63,274 bases of DNA, taken from contig JAFGDN010000038.1 in the NCBI GenBank assembly GCA_016932095.1, forward strand, positions 1-63,274, read 5' to 3'. Made by a program: the position numbers and the translations under genes. The notes beneath the pieces were generated by a model, which saw nothing but the letters and a program-made list of their open reading frames with translations, did not search any database and was not told the DNA's origin. This DNA comes from Sedimentisphaerales bacterium. Lineage in GTDB: Bacteria; Planctomycetota; Phycisphaerae; Sedimentisphaerales; Anaerobacaceae. Shown in pieces: positions 1 through 8,337 of the stretch; position 1 is the stretch's first letter, and each line of letters starts with the position of its first letter.

Positions 1-75
1 CAGGACCACGTTGATAAAATTGGGCCGTACCATACGAGCCCGTCTAATAACCTTATCGGGAGGCTCTGCTTTCAT
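1..75 (-). CDS. N-terminal end of an unidentified protein, cut by the window edge
   Basis: An ATG on the minus strand at 75-73 opens a frame that stays open to the window edge, giving 25 residues beginning MKAEPPDKVIRRARMV. It is divergent from kdsD. The fragment is basic and then turns hydrophobic (NFINVVL), which could be the start of a membrane segment, but nothing identifies a family. The start is chosen because it is the only ATG that keeps the frame open; no strong ribosome binding site is seen. Confidence 0.4.
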   Translation of the reverse strand, partial: MKAEPPDKVIRRARMVRPNFINVVL

Positions 76-347
76 AGTTTATCCGTGTCAAACTTAACGA
101 AAAACTTAAAATTTCAATCGCAAAGCCATAACGAAGTTAACTGAAAACTTAAAGTGTGAAGTGCAAAACCGCAACGCAGAACTATCAGTTTTAAGCTTTG
201 GTTTTGGGCTTAAAATTTTAAACTATAAATTCGGTCGCGTAGCGACACCGCATATTTGCTGTTTGATATTTGCTTTTTGCTTTATTTTTAATCCGCGATT
301 AAAATAGGAGCAAACTGATTTGTGGTTTTTAATAGCTATGGTGCTCA
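76..347. other. Intergenic spacer upstream of kdsD
   Basis: No gene is seen. It is AT-rich and holds a dispersed spacer motif at about 250-280 (GCATATTTGCT followed by TTTGATATTTGC) that recurs at about 8293-8320. A possible Shine-Dalgarno (TAGGAG near 306) lies about 40 bases before the kdsD ATG, too far to be used by it. No convincing sigma-70 promoter was found. Confidence 0.4.
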
Positions 348-1325
348 ATGAAGTTTGACCTTGATTATGCGCGTAAGGTGATTGAAAGCGAGAGCGAGGC
401 CATAAATGGGCTTGTCCGTGTGGTTGACGATAATTTTGCCAGGGCGGCAGGAATGATTTACGAATGCACCGGCTCCTGCATAGTCAGCGGTATAGGCAAG
501 GCCGGGCTCATCGGGCGCAAAATCAGCGCGACTTTGGCGTCAACGGGAACGCCGAGCCATTTTCTGCATCCCGCGGAGGCGGTGCACGGGGATTTGGGCC
601 GGCTGAGAAAAGGGGATATCGTGATAGTATTGAGCTACGGCGGTGAAACCGACGAGGTAATCCGGCTGATAAATCTTGTCAAGGAGCTGGAGATTCCGCT
701 GATTGCGATAACGGGGGAAAAGGACTCGACGCTCAGCAAGCACGGTAACGTGGTTTTGTGTATGGGCAAGCTCAGCGAGGCCTGCCCGCTGGGTGTGGCG
801 CCGAGCGTTTCGACGACGTGTATGCTTGCGCTTGGCGACGCGCTGGCGCTGACAGTAATGAAGGCGAGAAACTTCAGCGTGGAGGATTACGTGCGGTTTC
901 ATCCGGGCGGTTCATTAGGGGCGAAACTGATGACGGTGGAGCAGTCGATGATGTTTCGGCCCGGTGAGAAGCTGCCGATTGTCGCGGCTTCGGATACTAT
1001 CGGGGCGGTTTTGAAAAAAACAAGCGACGTAAAGCGGCACGGCGCGGTTATGGTTGTCGACGGGCGCGGTAAGCTTTCTGGGATAATCACCGACGCCGAT
1101 TTGCGCCGGCTTATGACAAGCGAGGGACCGGCGGCGTTCGAGAGGAAAACAGGGGACGTAATGACGAAAAACTGCAAGCGGATTCGCGTTGACGCCCTGG
1201 CGGCGGAGGCGACCGCGATTTTTCATAAATACAGGATTGATGAGCTTCCGGTCGTGGACGCCGAAGACAAGCCCGTCGGCTTAATCGACGTCCAGGACAT
1301 CGTTACGATAAAGGTTGTCGGGTAA
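348..1325 (+). CDS. kdsD: D-arabinose-5-phosphate isomerase
   Basis: Interconverts ribulose 5-phosphate and arabinose 5-phosphate, the first committed step of Kdo synthesis for lipopolysaccharide, in the cytoplasm. The 325 residues have the family layout: an N-terminal SIS sugar-isomerase domain (about 30-190) with SGIGKAG, HFLHPAEAVHGDLG and FHPGGSLGAKL, then two CBS domains (about 205-325). The length equals that of known KdsD/GutQ proteins. An in-frame TAG at 333 rules out a longer start. It is followed after 3 bases by kdsC and then by an LptC-like gene, the same order as in the enterobacterial kdsD-kdsC-lptC cluster, which favours KdsD over the sorbitol-operon paralogue GutQ. Confidence 0.93.
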   Translation: MKFDLDYARKVIESESEAINGLVRVVDDNFARAAGMIYECTGSCIVSGIGKAGLIGRKISATLASTGTPSHFLHPAEAVHGDLGRLRKGDIVIVLSYGGETDEVIRLINLVKELEIPLIAITGEKDSTLSKHGNVVLCMGKLSEACPLGVAPSVSTTCMLALGDALALTVMKARNFSVEDYVRFHPGGSLGAKLMTVEQSMMFRPGEKLPIVAASDTIGAVLKKTSDVKRHGAVMVVDGRGKLSGIITDADLRRLMTSEGPAAFERKTGDVMTKNCKRIRVDALAAEATAIFHKYRIDELPVVDAEDKPVGLIDVQDIVTIKVVG

Positions 1326-1328
1326 GCG

Positions 1329-1874
1329 GTGAAGGCGACGCGAAAAAAAATAAAGCTGGACGCTGTAAAAATGTTAGTGCTGGACGTTGACGGCGTGCTT
1401 ACCGACGGCACGCTCGTTGTTGATGACAGTGGCAAAGAAAGCAAGTTTTTCAGCGTTCTGGACGGCCACGGGATAAAAATGTGGAAGAGAGCAGGGCTGA
1501 AGACCGCGTTTTTAAGCGGGCGTAAATCGGGGCCGGCGAGACAGCAGGCAAAAGAGCTTACGGTTGATTATTTCCTTGAGGATTGCAAGGACAAGATTGT
1601 GTGCCTGCGGAAGCTGATGCGGATGAGCGGACTTTCCGCGGAGCAGATTGCATACGTGGGCGACGATTTACCGGATTTACCCGTAATTAAGAGTGTTGGT
1701 TTTGCAGCAGTGGTCGCCAACGCAGTCGCCGAGGTCAAAGGGCAGGCAGATTACGTAACGAAGCGAAAAGGGGGTCGGGGCGCTGTTCGAGAGGTCATTG
1801 AATATATACTTAAAAAGACCGGTAAATGGCAATCACTTATGAGCAGGTATCTTTCAGATATGCAAGTGTCCTGA
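1329..1874 (+). CDS. kdsC: 3-deoxy-D-manno-octulosonate 8-phosphate phosphatase
   Basis: HAD-superfamily phosphatase that releases Kdo from Kdo 8-phosphate. Seen: the nucleophile motif LVLDVDGVLTDG near residue 17, a conserved Ser/Gly-Arg stretch (FLSGRKS) and the late HAD motif GDDLPDLPVI, with no separate cap domain, as in C0-type KdsC. The 181 residues fit the family. The start is GTG, 3 bases after the kdsD stop; the first ATG (about 1371) would cut into the N-terminal strand, so GTG is preferred. Translational coupling with kdsD is likely. Confidence 0.92.
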   Translation: MKATRKKIKLDAVKMLVLDVDGVLTDGTLVVDDSGKESKFFSVLDGHGIKMWKRAGLKTAFLSGRKSGPARQQAKELTVDYFLEDCKDKIVCLRKLMRMSGLSAEQIAYVGDDLPDLPVIKSVGFAAVVANAVAEVKGQADYVTKRKGGRGAVREVIEYILKKTGKWQSLMSRYLSDMQVS

Positions 1875-1911
1875 GTAAGCATTTTTAAGAAGGAAAATTC
1901 GTCAAAAAACT

Positions 1912-4002
1912 ATGTTTTTGAATACGCGAAGATTCAGCGTCTGGCTTGTATCGTTCCTGGTGGTAATGGTCGTATATTTAATATATAACCGGATGAGCAG
2001 GACGCCGAGGATAACCGTAAGCCCTTCGAGGCAGGGCGTGAATTTGATTTCAGACGCCTGCGGGCCGCAGGCCGGCGTCGGCAGGGTGGGACAGGTCGGC
2101 ATTGAGACGGTGAAAAACGTCCGCTACACTAAACTGGACGCCAATAAACAGGTGGTGGGCGAATTCGGATTCGAGGAGCTTTTGCACCAGGACGGCAACG
2201 ACTGGGAAATAGAAGAGCCGTATTACACGATGTACAGGCGCGGGTTCACATGCACAATAAGGGGAGACCGCGCCAGGGTAACAGTGGAGACCTCCGGAGG
2301 CAGGGTAACTCCCAGGCAGGGTCTGCTAACCGGCAACGTTACGGTGCTAATCCGGCCAAAAAGCAAAGAAGGACTGGGCGACGCGATTATTTATTTCGAC
2401 GATATTTTCTTTGTAGGTGAAACATCGCTGTTTTCAACGACGGGAATGGTCGAATTTGTTTCACAGGACGTCCGACTGACCGGGACGGGAATGGAGCTTA
2501 TTTACGACGGCGTCGCGGAGCGGCTTGATTTGCTGAAAGTAAACCGGCTTGAGAATTTGAGCATTAAGCGGTGGTCGAGGGGGATGGTTTCAGGCACGAC
2601 GCCGTCAGCAGGGGTCGAAGCGGGACGAAATGAGAAAAAAACGGAAAAAGCCGGGAATCGATACCGATGTATGCTCGAAAATAACGTCGTTATTGAAACG
2701 TTCAGGGAGCGATTACTGGCGGAGATTGTTTCGATAAACAACATTTTTATGGCCGGCGGTTCGCAGGACGATTCAGCCGGGCAAACCGCGGGAGAAATCA
2801 GCGATGGAACGTCGCCGGGCGGGCCGGGAACAGCAATGACCCGTTCAGCAGTCGGCGGGCCGGAAACGTCCGTGGTCGAAAAGGAAGGAGACGTTGCGAT
2901 AAGCTGCGAAGGGGGCGTGATTATTACGCCTATGGATTCCGCTCTCAATAGGGAAATCAAAACCGTTGAGGCGGACTGCGGGGAAACGGCCGGCCGGAGA
3001 AAGGACGACAAGGCCGCGTTGTGCGCCGGCCGGATTGATTATGACGCGGAGACGGGTGTTGTGGTCGCGCCGGGACTGTCGCAGATTGTGTTCGACACAG
3101 TTGACGCCAATAGATTCGACAAGCTCACTACGGGCCAGGAAAAGCCGGCAACTGTGGCAATTACGTCGAGGAAAGAGATGCGCTTTGAGCCGGCGTTAAA
3201 CCAGGTCTTTTTCGAGGGGGACTGCCGATGCACTGTTACACAGCCGGAGGTCAACGCGGTTCGTCAGTATTTCGTCCTGGCAGATAAGCTGGAGGTTGGT
3301 TTGTCGCAGAAGGAAAACGCCAAAGCGGGGACTTCGCTCGACGTTGACCGGCTGGTAGCGCTGGGCGGCGACGTGCGATTAGCGAGCACCAAGAAAATCG
3401 GGGAGCGTCTTTTGACCGGAACCGAGCTGAAGTGCGCGAGGATGGATTATAACGTTGCCGACAGGGATTTTTTGGCAACCGGGCCGGGCCTGATAAAGGT
3501 CGATAACTCACAGACCGATGAGCCGCAGGGGAAACTGGCGCGATTGAGCTTGCGGCGAAAATGCTACGCCTTTTTGCGGAATTTCGATACGCTCGGATTT
3601 AACGGAAGCGTCAATCACCTTATTGCCGATTCAAACGACGGGTCGCTGCTCATGGATTATTTCCCGCTCGCGGAAGCAGGTCCGGCAAGCTCACCACAGG
3701 ATGGCGCTGAAGAGAAGGTCGCGGTAACGGCGTCGCGCGTCGAGGCGGACATTTTTGAGACGCCGGGCGGTCGAATGGAGCTTGGGGCGCTTACAGCCAC
3801 AGGCGCGGTTACTTACGAGGACAAAGACCTCCAGTTTGCAGGCAGCGAGCTTGTGTTCGACGTAAACAACGGAGAATTGTTTGTACGGGGCGATAAATCG
3901 AGGCCCGCTCTTTTTAACGGGGCCGTAGTCCCGGGTATTCAATACAACCTCAGGACCGGCAAGGTCAATACGCGGATAACCGGGCCGGGAGCGATTAAGT
4001 AA
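1912..4002 (+). CDS. Very large LptC/OstA-like envelope protein
   Basis: Probably acts in periplasmic lipopolysaccharide export. One N-terminal membrane anchor (about residues 8-28) is followed by an all-beta-looking periplasmic region. A stretch near 165-210 resembles the LptC/OstA fold (VRLTGTGMELIYDGVAERLDLL), and similar patterns recur later (MRFEPALNQVFFEGD; ALTATGAVTYEDKDLQFAG). LptC is normally about 190 residues; this protein has 696, so it may carry several OstA-like repeats and combine LptC- and LptA-type roles. It sits directly after kdsC where lptC is expected, but no lptA or lptB follows within the window. Family assignment rests on position and weak pattern similarity. Confidence 0.65.
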   Translation: MFLNTRRFSVWLVSFLVVMVVYLIYNRMSRTPRITVSPSRQGVNLISDACGPQAGVGRVGQVGIETVKNVRYTKLDANKQVVGEFGFEELLHQDGNDWEIEEPYYTMYRRGFTCTIRGDRARVTVETSGGRVTPRQGLLTGNVTVLIRPKSKEGLGDAIIYFDDIFFVGETSLFSTTGMVEFVSQDVRLTGTGMELIYDGVAERLDLLKVNRLENLSIKRWSRGMVSGTTPSAGVEAGRNEKKTEKAGNRYRCMLENNVVIETFRERLLAEIVSINNIFMAGGSQDDSAGQTAGEISDGTSPGGPGTAMTRSAVGGPETSVVEKEGDVAISCEGGVIITPMDSALNREIKTVEADCGETAGRRKDDKAALCAGRIDYDAETGVVVAPGLSQIVFDTVDANRFDKLTTGQEKPATVAITSRKEMRFEPALNQVFFEGDCRCTVTQPEVNAVRQYFVLADKLEVGLSQKENAKAGTSLDVDRLVALGGDVRLASTKKIGERLLTGTELKCARMDYNVADRDFLATGPGLIKVDNSQTDEPQGKLARLSLRRKCYAFLRNFDTLGFNGSVNHLIADSNDGSLLMDYFPLAEAGPASSPQDGAEEKVAVTASRVEADIFETPGGRMELGALTATGAVTYEDKDLQFAGSELVFDVNNGELFVRGDKSRPALFNGAVVPGIQYNLRTGKVNTRITGPGAIK

Positions 4003-4110
4003 TTTCAGACCCTTCGACTCGCTTGCGGCTCGCTCAGGGCGGCTTCGCCGTTTTCTATTTTCTATTTTTTATTTTTAGCCGCAGAGTCCGCCACAGGCGG
4101 ATAAATTTTT

Positions 4111-4166
4111 AGCCACAGAGCACACACCCCTGCCTACGACTTGCAGGGGCAGGAAGAACACAGAGA
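4111..4166. repeat. AGCCACAGAG...ACACAGAG repeat carrying a hairpin
   Basis: Arms CCCCTGC (4127-4133) and GCAGGGG (4143-4149) enclose a 9-base loop. The hairpin sits inside an AGCCACAGAG ... ACACAGAG phrase, as if inserted into it. Related copies occur at about 9275-9355. Confidence 0.6.
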
Positions 4167-4450
4167 AATTGAGTTATTGCCGCAAAAAGGCCTGGCACGG
4201 CCACAGGCCGCAACCAAAATCCTAAATCCGAAATCCTAAACAAATTCAAATAACCAAAATTCAAAATTCAAAACAAATAACTATTTGCGATTTTCGATTG
4301 CTTTTTGAAGGAAAAGGGGTTAGAGTCGAAACGGAAGACAGATGACAGAGGGCAGATGACGGACGACGGATTAGAAATTAGAAAACTGCCGAGGGCGGAT
4401 AAATAATTGACAATGAGAACGTAGGGATTTATAGTTAATTTAGAAAAAAT

Positions 4451-4497
4451 GGCCCCCGACAGAATGACTTACGAAGTAGCCGTCGAGGGCAGGCCGG
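4451..4497 (+). repeat. Structured direct repeat, family 1, copy C
   Basis: Core pattern CCCCCGACAG ... GTAGC ... GTCGAGGGCAGGC. CGAC (4457-4460) can pair with GTCG (4482-4485), and flanking GGCC with GGCC, leaving a conserved AG-rich internal bulge. Two further copies in the same orientation lie at 7396-7476 and 7534-7615 downstream of the KAP operon. In one copy the inner stem is CGAT/ATCG instead of CGAC/GTCG, a compensating change that supports a real stem. Confidence 0.55.
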
Positions 4498-4567
4498 AAG
4501 GAATCGGCTATGAATAAATCAACTCTTTGCTTTTCAACACGCTTTCCGGCAAATGTCCTTATAAATA

Positions 4568-5062
4568 ATGAGGAAATACATATGGTGTTTCCGGATATTA
4601 GCCATTATGGGCGATACAAAAAGAGTACATATCGTTAAACGATGGATTGACATACTTGCGTTATCCCTTGTAGTTTTCCTAATCTACCTTGCAATTGAAC
4701 CACAGCTTGGAAAACTTAGCAACTGGTTCAAACAGTTTGTGCTAAAAGATGAGATATTCGTTTCCTGTTTGTTTTTATTAGCCAGTATCACAGCTATTTG
4801 GTTACTATTATGGCGATTTGGGGCAACTCAGTTTAGCTTGTTAGATAATTTTTACCTCAAGAATTTCATTTTATGGCCGCCGGTCTGGCTAAGTGTTATC
4901 TTGGCTCTATGTTATTTATCATTTTTACCAAATTACACTTTTGTCGAAATTATATTAATTAGCGGTATTTTCTTAGCAGGCTTATTTATTGGTTTTGTCT
5001 TATGCAATGTAACGCGATCGCTGGCCAAAGAGAAAAAAACGAGCGACCCAAAAACCAAATAA
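4568..5062 (+). CDS. Four-helix membrane protein paired with a KAP NTPase
   Basis: Family not recognised. Four hydrophobic segments are clear (about residues 28-48, 65-86, 97-120 and 125-148), followed by a short basic tail (SLAKEKKTSDPKTK), so it is predicted to be an inner-membrane protein. Its 3' end overlaps the downstream KAP-type P-loop NTPase by 61 bases. KAP NTPases often carry membrane helices inside the ATPase domain; here the NTPase has none, so this protein may supply the membrane part of a two-component version. A second possible start, ATG at 4607 (MGDTKRVHI), is equally plausible because neither has a clear ribosome binding site. AT-rich compared with flanking core genes. Confidence 0.6.
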   Translation: MRKYIWCFRILAIMGDTKRVHIVKRWIDILALSLVVFLIYLAIEPQLGKLSNWFKQFVLKDEIFVSCLFLLASITAIWLLLWRFGATQFSLLDNFYLKNFILWPPVWLSVILALCYLSFLPNYTFVEIILISGIFLAGLFIGFVLCNVTRSLAKEKKTSDPKTK

Positions 5063-7296
5063 CTGATAGTTTCCATGAAATTAGTAAAGACCCTGAGAAA
5101 CTAATCGAATGGCTTCACGAAGAAAAAGCAATTAGCAGCCCAAACCAAGACCAATTCGACATGGCCGTACAAGCAAGAAATATAAGTAGATTGCTGCTAA
5201 AAACCCCATTGAAAACAGTAGCCTTAGTCGGCGAATACGGTAGCGGTAAAAGCAGCATTATTAAAATGGTTGATTACTACCTTAATCCTGAAAATCGAAA
5301 CAAGTTAAATCAAAACAATAGGAATGATAAAGACGATTCAGTTGACCATAGAGTTGACGTAGTTACCTGTACAGTATCAGGATGGGGTTTTGCCAAAGGA
5401 TCGACTGCTGAGCATATATTGGAATGCGCAATAAATGAACTTAGTAGACACGTTGATGTTTCAGGATTGCGCACTATTCCTGAACAATACATAGCTGCAA
5501 TGGGTTCAGCCGATAATATGTTTCTTAAGATACTTGCGGCGTTGGCGACCTTCTGGAAAAGTCCTTTGGATATTCTTAAAAAAATAGATGTTGTTCTAAC
5601 AGCGATTAACAAGAGGTTGATCATATTCCTTGAAGATGTGGACAGAAACAATAATGATGAAGTGTTTTTCAACGAAATAGCGGCATTGCTGGATAGCCTG
5701 CGCCAGTTAAAACAGGTCTCTTTTGTGCTGGCTATAGGACAAAAATATGATGCCGAAGAGATTCTGATAAAGACTGCTGAGCATGTAGAAAACGTGCCAA
5801 GACTGAACCGCACTGATGTTCTCAATGCCTTGGAAACTTTCAGGTTATATTGTATTGAGCGTTGCCCTGATATTATTAGCACGATACCTAAAAACTACAA
5901 CAAAGACAGAATGGGCTGGGGCAGGCCTGAGATACTACAAATTGTTGCAGAAACAGATGACGGTTTGTCACAGCCTGTTGATGCGATACTGGAATTAACC
6001 GATAATCCGAGAGTGTTCAAGCATACGTTAAGAAGAACACTGACGGCGTGGGAAAAGCTGGCTGGAGAAATAGATTTCGATGACCTGCTGATTGTCAATG
6101 TATTGAAGGTGGTCGATGAGAGGATATTTTCATTCATAGATAAACACATCGCCCGATTGTGTGCACTTGCAAAAGAAGATAAGAAAGAAAAAATAGATGA
6201 ACTCAGGAAAAAACTGAATCCTGAGTACGCCCGTGCAACAGAGAATGCTGAGTACGATATTAGCGCGGTCTCGAAGCTGGTAAATGCTCTATTCCCAGAA
6301 TTCTCCGATGAAAGAACAGATTGGTCGCTTCACCAAGATCTCACCAAATATCAACATGTGGCCAATGACGAACCAACAGAATACTGGGAGCGAATTAAAC
6401 GGGGTGAACTGCACGATAACGAAATTAAAGATTATGAGATACTGAGAGCATTAAGAGAATGGAACAAAGATCACGAGAGCAAGTCATTTAGAGGCATGGA
6501 ATTCGTCGAGGCATTGTCGAATGATGAAAGGGTTGATAAGAAAGTACATCAATTTAAAAATATTCTCAACCATGGTAGCTTGCAAAAAGCGGCATCAAAA
6601 CAGTTCGGTATAACCCTTAAAGAACACGGCAATAAAGCAGGCAGTAAAGTCTGCCCGGCTATCGCTGGGTGGTTTACATTGGCGCCTGAAAACCTCGATG
6701 AGCAATGGAAGAAATGGCTGCTTGAAGAAATAAAGAAGGCACTATCAATAAGTTTACGGTATGCCCATGAGCTATATTATTTTTGGCATAACCCGGAGCA
6801 TAACTCAGATGAGGTGTTTAGAAAACGAGTTGTTGAGGAAGCTAAAAAGATTTACGAGAATGACCCTGCATTGTTAGCAAAGGTATTAGATCCTGATTAT
6901 ATATGGACTATGGGTGAATTTATTAGAAGTGTTGAAGAAAAGAATGAGAACAATAGATATTCCCTAAATCAATGGCAGTGGTTAGGCAAGGCATTGATAA
7001 AAGCCTCGGCTGATAATCCACAGATTATTGGCGTTCAGATTGCACCAATGATTTGTTATTTTTCCGATTATAACCGTGAGCATCAAATTGAATTTCAAAA
7101 CAACTTCGATCAAAGAAACGTTAAATCAATCTTTAATAACCAAGAATACATGGCTATGAAACTTCTTTTACTAGAAGGTGTGGACATTGAAAAATACGAT
7201 GAACAATCACAGGCAGTACTTCGTTGTGTACGAGATGAAGCAACAAAATGGTTAAAGCAAAATAATAGCCAGGCTGAAGATAACAAGGCCCTCTAA
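5002..7296 (+). CDS. KAP-family P-loop NTPase
   Basis: Large soluble-looking NTPase of 764 residues. Walker A GEYGSGKSS lies at about 77-85 and a Walker B-like LIIFLEDVDRNN at about 206-217, followed by a sensor-like strand FVLAIGQKYD (about 241-250), the arrangement of KAP/STAND-type ATPases. No membrane segment is seen in the ATPase part. The C-terminal 450 residues are helical and match no domain I recognise. The best-known KAP protein, F-plasmid PifA, excludes phage T7, so a defence role is a reasonable guess but not shown. The 61-base overlap with the upstream membrane-protein gene suggests coupling. The ATG at 5002 lacks a visible ribosome binding site; the next in-frame ATG (about 5161) would still keep the P-loop. 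Confidence 0.75.
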   Translation: MQCNAIAGQREKNERPKNQITDSFHEISKDPEKLIEWLHEEKAISSPNQDQFDMAVQARNISRLLLKTPLKTVALVGEYGSGKSSIIKMVDYYLNPENRNKLNQNNRNDKDDSVDHRVDVVTCTVSGWGFAKGSTAEHILECAINELSRHVDVSGLRTIPEQYIAAMGSADNMFLKILAALATFWKSPLDILKKIDVVLTAINKRLIIFLEDVDRNNNDEVFFNEIAALLDSLRQLKQVSFVLAIGQKYDAEEILIKTAEHVENVPRLNRTDVLNALETFRLYCIERCPDIISTIPKNYNKDRMGWGRPEILQIVAETDDGLSQPVDAILELTDNPRVFKHTLRRTLTAWEKLAGEIDFDDLLIVNVLKVVDERIFSFIDKHIARLCALAKEDKKEKIDELRKKLNPEYARATENAEYDISAVSKLVNALFPEFSDERTDWSLHQDLTKYQHVANDEPTEYWERIKRGELHDNEIKDYEILRALREWNKDHESKSFRGMEFVEALSNDERVDKKVHQFKNILNHGSLQKAASKQFGITLKEHGNKAGSKVCPAIAGWFTLAPENLDEQWKKWLLEEIKKALSISLRYAHELYYFWHNPEHNSDEVFRKRVVEEAKKIYENDPALLAKVLDPDYIWTMGEFIRSVEEKNENNRYSLNQWQWLGKALIKASADNPQIIGVQIAPMICYFSDYNREHQIEFQNNFDQRNVKSIFNNQEYMAMKLLLLEGVDIEKYDEQSQAVLRCVRDEATKWLKQNNSQAEDNKAL

Positions 7297-7395
7297 AAGG
7301 GCTGATAACCCCCGATGCGGTTGAGAGGAGATTGAGTCGAGGACGGGAGGGGAAATGCGGTAGGGGGGGGCTCCGGCAGAAAACCAAAGGAGCTA

Positions 7396-7476
7396 ATGGA
7401 TCCCCTGTTCAATCCCGAATAAGCAGCACTCCCCCGATAGCAAAACCAGAATAGCAGCAATCGAGGGCAGGCGGGG
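7396..7476 (+). repeat. Structured direct repeat, family 1, copy A
   Basis: Shares with copy B a 5' part (ATGGATCCCCTGTT) and a core CCCCCGATAG ... AGCAGC ... ATCGAGGGCAGGCGGGG. CGAT/ATCG and CCCC/GGGG can pair. Same orientation as the KAP operon, about 100 bases after its stop codon. Confidence 0.55.
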
Positions 7477-7533
7477 ACCTTCGCTACGCTTCGTGAGGAC
7501 CTTCGCTGCGCTCCGGGAATTGAGAATTAACTT

Positions 7534-7615
7534 ATGGATCCCCTGTTGCAAGTCAAGTGAGCAGACACTCCCCCGACAGAGAATCCACGTAAGCAGCGGT
7601 CGAGAGCAGGCGGGG
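7534..7615 (+). repeat. Structured direct repeat, family 1, copy B
   Basis: About 80 bases with ATGGATCCCCTGTT at the start and the core CCCCCGACAG ... AAGCAGC ... GTCGAGAGCAGGCGGGG. CGAC/GTCG and CCCC/GGGG can pair. Separated from copy A by about 60 bases of CTTCGCT-type sequence. Confidence 0.55.
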
Positions 7616-7729
7616 CTAAATATGAATGTGACAAACCCCGTCACACGCAAATTAACCCTGCCACACGGCGATTAAAACATCTGGGATGATGGCGGGGCTA
7701 AATATGAATGGGACAAACCCCGTCACACG
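7610..7729 (+). repeat. Pair of 38-base direct repeats
   Basis: 7610-7647 and 7692-7729 are nearly identical (GCGGGGCTAAATATGAATG then GACAAACCCCGTCACACG), differing at one base. Each can fold through CGGGG/CCCCG. A shorter third piece (GACGGGGCTAAATAC) begins at about 7757. Confidence 0.7.
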
Positions 7730-7762
7730 TCTTTGCCTACGGCAAAGCCGATGGTGACGGGG
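7718..7762. repeat. Long imperfect hairpin
   Basis: Outer arms CCCCGTCAC (7718-7726) and GTGACGGGG (7754-7762), inner arms CTTTGCC (7731-7737) and GGCAAAG (7741-7747) around TAC. No T-run follows, so it is not a typical intrinsic terminator. Confidence 0.6.
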
Positions 7763-8123
7763 CTAAATACAAAATTAAAATAGCCGTTCTAAGAAAAATA
7801 TCGTTGATTGATGCTCCTCCGCATTATAAGCGGTTTACAGGCGATATGGGGGCAAATCGAAAAGGGATATGTTGAAAACACAATTGAAAAGCCCTAATCC
7901 GGCCCGAAAAATAACGGTTTTTGAGATTTTTTCACAAAAAGGCATACGCCGTAAGTTCTTTATAAGAAAAGAGTTATAACGAGAACGGGTTTGGCCGCAA
8001 AAAGGCACATAATGCACAAAAAACGGCATTTATTTTAAGAATATCATGTCAAATATGCTTAACTTCAATCAAATAAAGGGCTTACGATTGCTTAAAATAT
8101 TTGCTAAAATTGTTATATTTTTA

Positions 8124-8151
8124 TTGACATTGCAATAAAGTATTGTATAAT
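8124..8151 (+). promoter_or_regulatory. Consensus sigma-70 promoter
   Basis: TTGACA at 8124-8129 and TATAAT at 8146-8151, spacer 16 bases: both hexamers match consensus exactly. Predicted transcription start is near 8158, about 180 bases before the HNH-AP2 gene. Confidence 0.7.
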
Positions 8152-8337
8152 AGCAATATGTTTGATTTGGTGGAAAATGGAAGAAAGAGTATGGGAGATA
8201 TGAAAGAACAAAATTTAAAATGTAAAACGACAAGGCAAAAATCAAAAAGACCTCGTTACATCGGCTGCGAATCCAACGCATAAAAATGTTCCGCATATTT
8301 GCTTTTTGATATTTGATTTGAAGAATAGGGACGAGAA

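Larger units (their letters stand above)
4003..4567. other. Repeat-rich spacer before the KAP NTPase operon
   Basis: No gene is seen. The spacer is a patchwork of short repeated phrases: an AT-rich stretch of TTTTCTATTTT units (about 4047-4078), AGCCACAGAG phrases, a hairpin at 4127-4149, an AT-rich repeat-like stretch around 4217-4280 (CCTAAATCCGAAATCCTAAA), and a structured element at 4451-4497 that recurs downstream of the operon. No obvious sigma-70 promoter for the next gene was found. Confidence 0.5.
7297..8123. other. 827-base spacer full of structured repeats
   Basis: No gene is seen. It contains family 1 structured repeats at 7396-7476 and 7534-7615, two copies of a 38-base direct repeat (7610-7647, 7692-7729), a long hairpin (7718-7762), and CTTCGCTACGCTTCG-type phrases (about 7479-7515). 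The last 300 bases are AT-rich and featureless until the promoter at 8124. Confidence 0.55.

Noticed and set aside
4451-7615. Integron attC sites
   Set aside because: The elements flank genes in direct orientation like attC, but no paired RYYYAAC/GTTRRRY core sites are found at their ends and no integron integrase is visible.
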